Below the pieces are notes generated by a model, which saw nothing but the letters and a program-made list of their open reading frames with translations, did not search any database and was not told where the DNA came from. A stretch of DNA of 64,000 nt from the NCBI RefSeq assembly GCF_014202345.1, contig NZ_JACHGO010000002.1, forward strand, positions 124,001-188,000, written 5' to 3'. Both the position numbers and the translations under genes were made by a program. Shown here piece after piece: positions 16,686 through 24,077 of this stretch. Origin of the DNA: Desulfovibrio intestinalis. Its GTDB lineage: Bacteria; Desulfobacterota; Desulfovibrionia; Desulfovibrionales; Desulfovibrionaceae. The stretch's first letter is position 1, and every line of letters starts with the position of its first letter.

Positions 16686-17600
16686 CTACTGACCGTATTC
16701 ATGAGCCTTGGGCGGTTCCTGCGCTTGCATTTGTGCCTGCGCCCGAGGCTGAGCGCCACAGATGTCGTCAAGCTGGCCATCCTCGCCCAGAAGGCCCAGG
16801 GCGTCAGCACGGCAGCGCGTACAGTGGCGCATCTGGGGAATCACTTCGCCAGCCTCAGCCCGGATGCTGTGCATCAACTGCGCCGAGGGCGAAGAGGTGA
16901 GGGCAAAGCGTGTATTCGCCACAGGCAATAAGGGGATGCTGTTCATGAGGTCTGCTCCCCAGGCGGCGACGGCTTTGGCTATGTCAGACATGTGCGCATC
17001 ATTTACGCCGGGTATGACCACCGCGTTCACCTTGACGGTGACACCCAGTGATTTAAGCAGGCGTATTCCTATTTTCTGCCTTTCGAGCAAGAGGGCTGCC
17101 CCCTGCCGCCCGGACAGGCGCTTACCGCCGTCATCGACCCAGTTATAGATGGCTGCACCCACGTCGGGTCTGACCGCATTGACGGTTACCGTCACATGCC
17201 CGACGCCGAGGCCGGCCAGGGTTTGCGCGTGCAGCGGCAACGCCAGCCCATTGGTGGACAGACAAAGCAGAATGCCGGGCAGCGCCTTGCGCAGCTCTGC
17301 AAGAGTTTTTAGGGTTGGAGCGGCATTGGCCAGAGGATCGCCAGGGCCAGCAATACCAATGACACTCAGGTGCAGCATGCGGGCCACAGCACGCAGGGCC
17401 GCGTCCACAGCCTCATCGGGAGTGAGCAGGCGCGCCGTCACACCGGGGCGGGATTCGTTAACGCAGGAATAGCGGCGGTCGCAAAATCCGCATTGCACGT
17501 TGCAGCTTGCCGCCACGGGCAGATGCGCCCGGCCAAATGCGCGGTGCGCCTCCGGGTTGAAGCAGGGGTGCCGCGCACTGTCTGGCTGGTGTATGCTCAT
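16686..17600 (-). CDS. nifB: Nitrogenase cofactor biosynthesis protein NifB (radical SAM domain only)
   Basis: 304 residues from ATG 17600, overlapping the upstream gene by four bases (ATGA) with GGGG six bases before it. The NifB signature is strong: HPCFNPEAHRAFGRAHLPVA, the radical SAM triad CNVQCGFC, NESRPGV, and the C-terminal MRHCTRCRADALGLLGED with CxxC. HPC and CxxC are the extra cluster ligands of true NifB, so it should be able to make NifB-co, the [8Fe-9S-C] precursor, from SAM and [4Fe-4S] clusters. The NifX-like C-terminal domain of many bacterial NifBs is missing, as in short NifBs. No nifH, D, K, E or N is in the window. Function in a nitrogenase or a nitrogenase-like reductase encoded elsewhere is inferred. 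Confidence 0.88.
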   Translation of the reverse strand: MSIHQPDSARHPCFNPEAHRAFGRAHLPVAASCNVQCGFCDRRYSCVNESRPGVTARLLTPDEAVDAALRAVARMLHLSVIGIAGPGDPLANAAPTLKTLAELRKALPGILLCLSTNGLALPLHAQTLAGLGVGHVTVTVNAVRPDVGAAIYNWVDDGGKRLSGRQGAALLLERQKIGIRLLKSLGVTVKVNAVVIPGVNDAHMSDIAKAVAAWGADLMNSIPLLPVANTRFALTSSPSAQLMHSIRAEAGEVIPQMRHCTRCRADALGLLGEDGQLDDICGAQPRAQAQMQAQEPPKAHEYGQ

Positions 17601-18373
17601 TCCTTGCCCCTTGGCTTCAGGCCAAACCGTATGCAGTCTTTGGGGCACGATCCTACGCAGTCACCGCAGTTGGTGCAGTTTTCTTCGTCCGGCCTGGTAC
17701 GCATGAGGCAAACCTTGCGGCATTTGTCGCAGTCATTGCATTCGGACGTTTTGTAAAAGCGAAAGAGGGTAAAACGCCGCACCAGTTCAAGGGCTGCGCC
17801 AAAGGGACAGGCAAAACGGCACCAGCACATGACGATGCCCAATCCCAGCGCGAGGATGCCCACTGTAAGCACAAAGCGCAGTTGCCACATGGGAAAGGCA
17901 TGCTCCCATGTGAGCCATACCGAGGGCCAGAATTCACCTACGCGCAGGGGCACATTCACCCGTGGCTGGCCCAGGGCGAACCATGCCAGCAGCGCAGCGG
18001 CCAGCATAAGATATTTGGCCCACCTGTAGTTGCGCACGCCCACGGGGTTGGGGCCGAATTTGAAGGGGTTAAGCGCCAGAACGCGGTTGGTCAGGGCTCC
18101 CGGGCAAAGCCAGCCGCAAAAAGCCCTGCCGAAGAAAATAGCCACAGCCAGCCAGACGCCCCAAAATCCCCAGAACAGGCGGGATAATTGACCAGGGCAG
18201 GCCATGACAGGGCAGTTCTGGCAGCTGACAAAAGGAACTACAAAGGGGCAACGAAATACGCCGTACAGGCCCCACTCGCCAATGAAAATAGTGGAAATGA
18301 CGAGCACGGCCCTGTTACACCAATGGAGCGCCCGTAGTCTGCGGCTGGGGCGGGCAACTATTTCATGCAACAT
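17597..18373 (-). CDS. NapH-like membrane polyferredoxin (4Fe-4S)
   Basis: 258 residues with about four to five membrane spans. Between them are CxxCPVMACP and CGWLCPGAL-type motifs of the NapH/NosR/CcoG group. The C-terminal ~50 residues hold two [4Fe-4S] motifs, CNDCDKCRKVC and CTNCGDCVGSCPKDC. Such proteins pass quinol-derived or other electrons across or along the membrane. The start overlaps the preceding binding-protein gene by 11 bases and the stop overlaps nifB, so the three are translationally coupled. Supplying low-potential electrons to NifB or its client enzyme is my inference. Confidence 0.88.
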   Translation of the reverse strand: MLHEIVARPSRRLRALHWCNRAVLVISTIFIGEWGLYGVFRCPFVVPFVSCQNCPVMACPGQLSRLFWGFWGVWLAVAIFFGRAFCGWLCPGALTNRVLALNPFKFGPNPVGVRNYRWAKYLMLAAALLAWFALGQPRVNVPLRVGEFWPSVWLTWEHAFPMWQLRFVLTVGILALGLGIVMCWCRFACPFGAALELVRRFTLFRFYKTSECNDCDKCRKVCLMRTRPDEENCTNCGDCVGSCPKDCIRFGLKPRGKE

Positions 18374-19217
18374 CTTTTACCCCCAGCTTTTCAATCAGCT
18401 CCTGTCCCTTGGGAGAAAGGGATGTGTAAAATCCGGCCTTTTCAAAAAATTCCTGCCCCTGCGGGCTTGTCAGCCAATCGATGTAGGCAACGGCCCTGTC
18501 TTTGTCTGCCGCGTCTGCCATAAGGCCCACAGTAAACGTCAGTGGCCCGGCGGGGAAAAACTTTTCGGGAATTTCCACGGCCTCCAGCTGATTGGCAAAA
18601 CGTTCCATACGGCAGATGCGCCGTTCAACAATCATCGCGTCAGCGCTGCCAGTGGCGACGTCCTTTACAGACCTTTGCACACAGGTTCCCTGTTCCGGCA
18701 CGTTGGCCAAAACCTTTGGGGTCAGATCAGCTGCTTTGAGTATGCCCATAACAGCCTGACCGCCGGGGGCGGAGGCTTCCTTTGCCATAGCCACGCGCAC
18801 GCCGGGCCGGGCAAGGTCTTCAATGCCGCTGATATTGGCGGGGTTGCCCTTGGGTACAGCGATGACATAGCTCGTAAAGCACAGGGGCTTGAAATATATC
18901 ATCTTGCCAGCCTTGCGCAGGTTCTGTGCAAGAGCGAGCACACGTCCGGCAAAAACTTCGGTATGCCCGCTGCCGGTAAGCAAGGACTTGCCAAGGGCAG
19001 CGGCAAAAGCTCCTGTATAAACAATGTCGACGCCAGATTGCCGCGTATACTCCGCGTGCGCCGGGCACATAGCTTCTGCAAGCCCGCCGCATGACCATAC
19101 CTGCAACGTTCCACCGTTTGCGGCCCTTGCAGCCTGCGGACTTATGAGCGCCGCCCCGGCTGCGCCCAGTGCCAGCGATTTGATGAAACCGCGCCGCCCA
19201 TTTCCTTTTGTATCCAT
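18363..19217 (-). CDS. Tat-exported ModA-like substrate-binding protein
   Basis: 284 residues from ATG 19217 (MDTKGNGRRGFIKSLALG); GGGAGG sits five bases upstream. The RRGFIKS twin-arginine motif and Ala-rich hydrophobic stretch to PQAARA mark a Tat signal. The mature part resembles type 2 periplasmic binding proteins of the molybdate/tungstate group (LQVWSCGGLAEAM, TGAFAAALGKSLLTGSGHTEVFAG, VAVPKGNPANISGIEDLARPGV given in parts). No ModB/ModC permease is adjacent. First gene of the NifB operon. Oxyanion or metal-complex binding is plausible, not shown; Tat export may mean folding with a bound cofactor. Confidence 0.8.
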   Translation of the reverse strand: MDTKGNGRRGFIKSLALGAAGAALISPQAARAANGGTLQVWSCGGLAEAMCPAHAEYTRQSGVDIVYTGAFAAALGKSLLTGSGHTEVFAGRVLALAQNLRKAGKMIYFKPLCFTSYVIAVPKGNPANISGIEDLARPGVRVAMAKEASAPGGQAVMGILKAADLTPKVLANVPEQGTCVQRSVKDVATGSADAMIVERRICRMERFANQLEAVEIPEKFFPAGPLTFTVGLMADAADKDRAVAYIDWLTSPQGQEFFEKAGFYTSLSPKGQELIEKLGVKDVA

Positions 19218-19474
19218 ACCAGCCTCCCTCAAAGGATTGAGAAATCATAATCTGCATGCTTGCGTGCAGGCAGCCATACTTGCCTTGCAACAAGACATGT
19301 CTGTTGCATCTGTAGCTTCGCACCAAACTGATTTTGCCATACCGAAAATTTGTATTGGCGCTCTGCCGATACTGTTCTTTTCAACAGAAAGTCTGCCGCG
19401 CTGCGCCACCCCGGTTTGTTTTCGTTGTTGCAAGCAAGTGCGCAACAGAGAGATATGACAGAAAAAATTGTCAA

Positions 19475-19507
19475 AATAAAAAAAAGTTCCGCATGATTAT
19501 GCGAAAC
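19475..19507 (-). terminator. Orphan intrinsic terminator (possible attenuator of the NifB operon)
   Basis: Reading the minus strand: GTTTCGCAT-AATC-ATGCGGAAC, a nine-pair stem with one mismatch, then eight T. It lies 270 bases upstream of the ModA-like start and 450 bases downstream of the previous gene's terminator, so nothing coding is available to be terminated. Confidence 0.65.
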
Positions 19508-19957
19508 TTGCGCTGCGAAATATGGTTGTGGCAACCCTGTCAGGCAGGGCGGAAATGGTAGGATTATGTGCTGGCCCTGCGTGAAGGATAATGCGAGACA
19601 ACCTGCCCCACAGCGCCGCAACGTCAGGTGCCACCACTGGTGAGTTTGCCCTGCTGCATATGGCGCGCAACAGGAAAAGCCCGGTGGGAGCTAGAAAGAT
19701 TCAGTACAATTGGTGTGCTATGCAATTTCATGCCATTAGAACGTACTTTGTTTTTTTGCAGGCAAAGCGCAAAAAATCTGTTTGCAATATTTTTGATTCA
19801 GCAGGTTATTTTTCGATAATGGTAGTGTGAAAACAAAAATGCATCAAGGGTAATGTGCGCAGGAGATCATTGTCATCTTGCAGGAAAATATTTTTCCAAC
19901 GTGCAAAAGTGGATGATTGGCAACGAACCTGTGCCTTTGTAAGATTGTAAAAATAAT

Positions 19958-19992
19958 GTGCTCCCTCGCAATCAGTTTTAGCAAGGGAGCAC
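19958..19992 (-). terminator. Terminator of the formate channel gene
   Basis: GTGCTCCCT / AGGGAGCAC stem. On the minus strand it is followed by a T-rich ATTATTTTTAC. It lies 137 bases past the stop of the gene at 20129-21016. Confidence 0.8.
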
Positions 19993-20128
19993 ATGTTGCC
20001 TTATGGGGGGAGTATCTGAATGTTTGCAGCTTTTTTGTGCGCCCTTCGGCGGCTGCGGCAAATTTTTGTTAAAATCGGCTTACATGCCGTTTTGGCAAAT
20101 AGAAAAAATGCTTTGGGGCTGCCCTGAA

Positions 20129-21016
20129 TCAGCCTGCGTTTGGTTCATCAAGACTTTCGTGGCTGGGGGTTGTTGCGCTGGCTTCCTGAGCACTTTCACG
20201 CGCAAAAACGAGCCAGTGGAACAACCCCACAAGTACGCCGCCGCCAAGTATGTTGCCCAGCGTCACCGGAATAAGATTTTTCAGCACAAAGTTTTCCCAG
20301 GTGAGCAAAGAGAGGGTGTTAACCGGGTCCGCCAGTTTGGCCGCCACTTCGGGGGGCATCATGCCACTGCAAAGTATGCCGATGGGGATCATGAACATGT
20401 TGGCGATACTGTGCTCAAATCCACATGAAATAAACAAGCCCACGGGAAAAAGACAGGCGGCCATCTTGTCAAAAAGCGAGCGCCCAGAGTAGCCCATCCA
20501 AACGCCAAGGCAGACCATCAGATTGCACATGACCCCAAGAAAGAGGGCCTCGGTGAAGGTGTACGTCAGTTTGTATTCAGTGGTTTTGATATAATAAAGG
20601 GCAATGCTGCCGCCGTCTTTCCAGGGGTGCCCGCTAAGAAGAATGAGGGCCACCAGCGCAATAGCGCCAATAAAGTTTCCCGCATAAACAACGCCCCAGT
20701 TGGAGAACATCTGCCGCCAGGTGATCTTGCGGCTGGCGCGCGGAACAAGCGTCATAGTGGTTGAGGTGAAAAGGTCGCCGCCCAACACCACAACAAGCAT
20801 AAGACCAAGACTGAATACAAGCCCGCCAACAATTTTTCCTGCCCCGGTAACGTTTGCCACGGCGCAATATACAAAGCCCAGCCCGATGAACAGGCCCGCC
20901 ATCACTGCCAGCAAAAAAGCCTGACGAGGAGGCCTTGTCGCCTTGATTATCATTGTTTCCACAACCTTGCCGTACATCTGGCGAGGATTCAGCGCTTCAA
21001 AAGACGCTCCAGTCAT
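20129..21016 (-). CDS. Formate/nitrite (FNT) family channel, FocA-like
   Basis: 295 residues, six membrane spans, start ATG 21016 with AAGGAGAA six bases upstream. The second half contains CNLMVCLGVWMGYSGRS, and GFEHSIANMFMIPIG follows, the FocA-type signatures; the His in GFEHSIANM is the conserved pore histidine. These pentameric channels move formate (some members nitrite or hydrosulfide) across the inner membrane. No pyruvate formate-lyase or formate dehydrogenase gene is adjacent, so the substrate is assigned by family resemblance only. Long non-coding DNA flanks the gene on both sides. Confidence 0.9.
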   Translation of the reverse strand: MTGASFEALNPRQMYGKVVETMIIKATRPPRQAFLLAVMAGLFIGLGFVYCAVANVTGAGKIVGGLVFSLGLMLVVVLGGDLFTSTTMTLVPRASRKITWRQMFSNWGVVYAGNFIGAIALVALILLSGHPWKDGGSIALYYIKTTEYKLTYTFTEALFLGVMCNLMVCLGVWMGYSGRSLFDKMAACLFPVGLFISCGFEHSIANMFMIPIGILCSGMMPPEVAAKLADPVNTLSLLTWENFVLKNLIPVTLGNILGGGVLVGLFHWLVFARESAQEASATTPSHESLDEPNAG

Positions 21017-21771
21017 GAACGTTCTCCTTTGGGAGGAATCAGGTTGGCAAGACGTTTAAGGCGATAGAAGAATCAAAATGGATGTCAAAAAGTTCGCCAC
21101 CATAAACCAGTCGCGAATAATTTTCCATAATGGTCTTGCGAACGCATATATAATGATGTGTGTAATTTATAATATTATTTTTATTTTGTTTATCATTGTG
21201 GGTAGTTTTCGTATATAAATTTTTATAATGTTATTATTGTCTTATTATATGTAGTTAATAATTAAGAATTGGCTATGGCGCTTCAAAATTTTTGTTTATA
21301 TACTGTTTAATGGTGTTTTTAATGTCGATATATTTTTATAATAATAAAATAGTAGGCTTATTTCTGCCGTTAGTTTGCTTTTTTGCTCCAGCATGGATCG
21401 TACTGGAAAGATTAAAAAATATGAAAACCAGGTTTTTGTGTTTTTTATGACGAAATGAGAAAATTTTGTTTTATCTGCGGGTTGGGAGGGCAGGCATACT
21501 CAAGTCTTTTGTGGACTGAAAAGGCACTTTGCTGCCGCGAGCCACGGTGTAAAAAGATCAAAACAGGCTTGCTTTGAACCTGTGTGATGTCTGAAAAGCG
21601 CGGCCTGTAAAGGCTTCGTGTCAAACCGCAATATTTTTGTAATTTAGTGAATAGAATAAGTTTTTTTGTAAGGGGAGTGAGGATCGGCCCTTTTGCAAAA
21701 GGGCTGCTCCTTACAAACTAACTGAAGGTGCTACGGATTTGCATGGCTATGGAGGCTTTCAAATGGCTGTA
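21017..21771. other. AT-rich intergenic region
   Basis: About 755 bases. The part 21120-21470 is extremely A/T-rich and probably includes the promoter of the focA-like gene (-). At 21665-21717 lies a nested inverted repeat. No gene, no FNR-type TTGAT-N4-ATCAA box seen. Confidence 0.6.
21665..21717. terminator. Nested hairpin downstream of the BASS transporter gene
   Basis: Outer arms TTTGTAAGG / CCTTACAAA enclose the perfect 18-base palindrome GCCCTTTTGCAAAAGGGC. It lies 55 bases past the stop of the minus-strand gene at 21772 and may end its transcript, though the minus-strand flank has no strong T run. Confidence 0.5.
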
Positions 21772-22713
21772 TTACGTGCGCGCGGGATCTCGGGTGCACA
21801 GGCGGTAGTAGAACAGCAGCACATAGAGAGGGGCCAGATAGGCGGCAGCCATCAGCGCTTCTGTCGCGCTAAAGAATTCCATACACACGATCATGAGCAG
21901 CACATTGTTGATGACGCCAAAAGAGATCAGAAAGGCAAGGCGTGTTTGTCGCGTCATGTGGCGGGTGATGGGCAGCGCCGCCAGCGTCATGAGCACACAC
22001 AGCAGGCAGGCCGCGCCCAGCGCCTGAAGAATGAACGATGGCGATTGCCGCAGTAATCCCCCATAATTGCTGAAAATAGAGATGTTTGAAACTGCTATGG
22101 CGACGGTCAGCAAAGGAAACTGGTGGCGCAGCAAAGAACAGCGCAATCTGTTCCAGTACATGCGGGTGAAGTGGGCGGCGACAAAGGGCAGCAGAATGGT
22201 TACGGCAAGCGAAAGGCCCATATGTCCCAGTTCCAGATGCGGGGGCAAATTCAGAGGAGCGAGCCCAAGTAGCCGTAGTGCACTGTCGGTGAGGGAAAGC
22301 ATGGCGGGCAGGCTCAGGGGAAGCAGAAGGGATGTGGCGATGTTTGCCACAAGAATAAGCGCCGTATTGGCTCCAAGCATAAGAGAAAAAACTGCGGCCA
22401 TTACACCCACCGGGGCCGCGCCCAGCAAAAACGCCCCCAAGGCGAACTGGGGCATGATAAGGCGAAAAACAGCCAGGCAAAGTATTGGCAGCAGCGCGAG
22501 GCGGTAAAACGTCAACAGGCACAGCGGCGCTGCCATAGCGCGGGTTTCTTTTCGCAATTCTTCAGCGCCCACAGCCAGAAAGCTCATGAACAGCATAAAG
22601 ATGAGAATAAGCCGCGGCATGGCTGACAGCGGAGCGGCCAACTGCGGCAAAAAAACGCCTGCCGCCATTGAAGCCAGTGAAGAAAGTACCATTATGAGGT
22701 CGCAAGGATTCAT
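21772..22713 (-). CDS. BASS (bile acid:Na+ symporter)-like transporter
   Basis: 313 residues from ATG 22713 (MNPCDLIMVLSSLASMAAG), with AGGTGG upstream; a GTG seven codons earlier is the alternative. About nine to ten hydrophobic spans. FLLGAAPVGVMAAVFSLMLG resembles the conserved LGAxPGG-type region of the bile acid:sodium symporter/AEC-like superfamily. Substrate unknown; bacterial relatives move organic anions. Stands alone in its transcription unit. Confidence 0.65.
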   Translation of the reverse strand: MNPCDLIMVLSSLASMAAGVFLPQLAAPLSAMPRLILIFMLFMSFLAVGAEELRKETRAMAAPLCLLTFYRLALLPILCLAVFRLIMPQFALGAFLLGAAPVGVMAAVFSLMLGANTALILVANIATSLLLPLSLPAMLSLTDSALRLLGLAPLNLPPHLELGHMGLSLAVTILLPFVAAHFTRMYWNRLRCSLLRHQFPLLTVAIAVSNISIFSNYGGLLRQSPSFILQALGAACLLCVLMTLAALPITRHMTRQTRLAFLISFGVINNVLLMIVCMEFFSATEALMAAAYLAPLYVLLFYYRLCTRDPART

Positions 22714-23166
22714 TGCACCACCTGTTTTTCGCACCTTGCCCGGAAGGCGCTATAAAACTCAAGCAAAATATTGGGTTGCATGATTATGCCAGTGACGTTT
22801 GGTGTTCTGATCTGACATACAGCGACCTGCGTGATGTTGGCAGGCATGCGGCCAAACGTGTTTGCGCGAGGCTCGTGCACAGCTGTTTTCGCAGCGACTA
22901 TGATTTCATATTCTGCTATATTTCAGGCATTTTCTGTAAACGTAATTGCGGCACAGCCCTGCATAAAGGCTTTCACCGTCAATCTCCTGCATGTGGATTG
23001 CGGCAAAACTGGGGGCAATATGGGGCAGGGGCTGGCAGATTCATATGGTCAAAAAGCAGTGAAGTCTTTTGGCTCTCAGGAAATATTTTCGAAAGTGAAA
23101 GGCCTCGGCTTTTGCCGAGGCCTTTCACACAGAATACTTTAAATCCGGTGCAACCACTACTGATGG
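22714..23166. other. Intergenic region between two minus-strand genes
   Basis: 453 bases containing the terminator of the AMIN gene at 23095-23128 and presumably the promoter of the BASS gene. A plus-strand open frame of 103 codons (22831-23142) runs through the terminator and shows no recognisable features. Confidence 0.6.
23095..23128 (-). terminator. Terminator of the AMIN-domain gene
   Basis: Perfect 15-bp stem GTGAAAGGCCTCGGC / GCCGAGGCCTTTCAC with a TTTT loop, 38 bases beyond the stop codon. Confidence 0.85.
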
Positions 23167-24036
23167 CTACTGATCTACCCGAATGTCCAGCGAAAGCTTA
23201 TCTTTGGAAAGAACGTAGCGAACATGCGCAGGCTTGCCCGAAAGGTCAATGACAACCCTGGTCTTGTCGTCCATCTTACCCAAGCGAATGTTGGTGACCA
23301 AAGGATTTTTGGGCACGCCAGGCGCTTTGACCTGCCACTTGCCTTCCAGATCCAGCACCAGCCTTTCGGGGCTGTTGAGGGTCATGTTTTTGTAGTTGAG
23401 GGGGGCTGTGCCCACAAGCCGAATGGTAGCGCCCTTGTCACGGGCAAAAACTACAAAACGTGTGATTTCCTGTTTTTGTGGCGCTGCCTTGGCCGCCTTT
23501 TCCGTATTGCTGGGCTTGTCCTGCGCGGTTTTTTCTGGTGCTTTGGTTTTTTCCGGGGCCGCAGGGGCTGCAGGCACGGCGGGCGCAACAGGAGCAGCAG
23601 GCTTGGCGGGGCTGGTCGCTTCGGGCTTGGAAGCGCTGGTGGCCTTGTCAGCCGCACTGACAGGCTCAGGCTTATGCTTTACCGGTTCGGGCAGCGGAGC
23701 ATGAACAGAAGCCGCGTCAGCGCTGCGCAGGGTATTGCTTTCCAACTGAGGAGCCCGGTCAAGCGGGGCAGGGCTATGTCCAGATTCCACTGGCAGAGGC
23801 GGAAGGTAAGGCTGCTCGGCAGGGCCGCCGGTTTTTGCAGCCTGCCCGGTATCGCCAAGAGGCGGCAATTCCATATCAGGAACTGCCGGGCTGTCTGCAC
23901 CGGCGTCAGCACCCTGGCTCAGAGTTGCCTGTGTAATGGGCGCTTGCTCTGGCTTACGCAGTTTTTCATTAAGCATAATGAGGGCCATGCCCAACACGCA
24001 GACTGCCAGAAGAAGACTTAGTATCACTTTATTCAT
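23167..24036 (-). CDS. AMIN-domain envelope protein
   Basis: 289 residues. An N-terminal hydrophobic segment (VILSLLLAVCVLGMALIML) anchors it in the inner membrane. A long Pro/Ala/Lys-rich linker (~30-185) leads to a C-terminal AMIN domain (~190-289; LVLDLEGKWQV, KNPLVTNIRLGKMDDKTRVV, VIDLSGKPAHV). AMIN domains bind peptidoglycan and localise amidases, secretins and pilus proteins; here the domain is alone. Start ATG 24036 has AGGAG upstream. The TPR protein gene lies 41 bases upstream on the same strand, so the two are probably cotranscribed. Confidence 0.82.
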   Translation of the reverse strand: MNKVILSLLLAVCVLGMALIMLNEKLRKPEQAPITQATLSQGADAGADSPAVPDMELPPLGDTGQAAKTGGPAEQPYLPPLPVESGHSPAPLDRAPQLESNTLRSADAASVHAPLPEPVKHKPEPVSAADKATSASKPEATSPAKPAAPVAPAVPAAPAAPEKTKAPEKTAQDKPSNTEKAAKAAPQKQEITRFVVFARDKGATIRLVGTAPLNYKNMTLNSPERLVLDLEGKWQVKAPGVPKNPLVTNIRLGKMDDKTRVVIDLSGKPAHVRYVLSKDKLSLDIRVDQ

Positions 24037-24077
24037 GCCTAAAGGCTCCTGCCAAAACTAGTTTGTCCTGAATATTT

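Larger units (their letters stand above)
19218..20128. other. Long intergenic region between the NifB operon and focA-like gene
   Basis: About 910 bases with no convincing gene on either strand. It contains the minus-strand terminator of the channel gene (19958-19992) and a second minus-strand terminator (19486-19507) with no gene before it. The 270 bases between the latter and the operon start would be its leader. Roughly 19690-19830 is AT-rich and could carry a minus-strand promoter. Confidence 0.6.

Noticed and set aside
19229-19621. 130-codon minus-strand frame in front of the NifB operon
   Set aside because: It reads through the orphan terminator, lacks a ribosome site and has no homologous feel; more likely leader RNA.
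22831-23142. 103-codon plus-strand frame between minus-strand genes
   Set aside because: It runs through the AMIN-gene terminator and has no ribosome site or known features.
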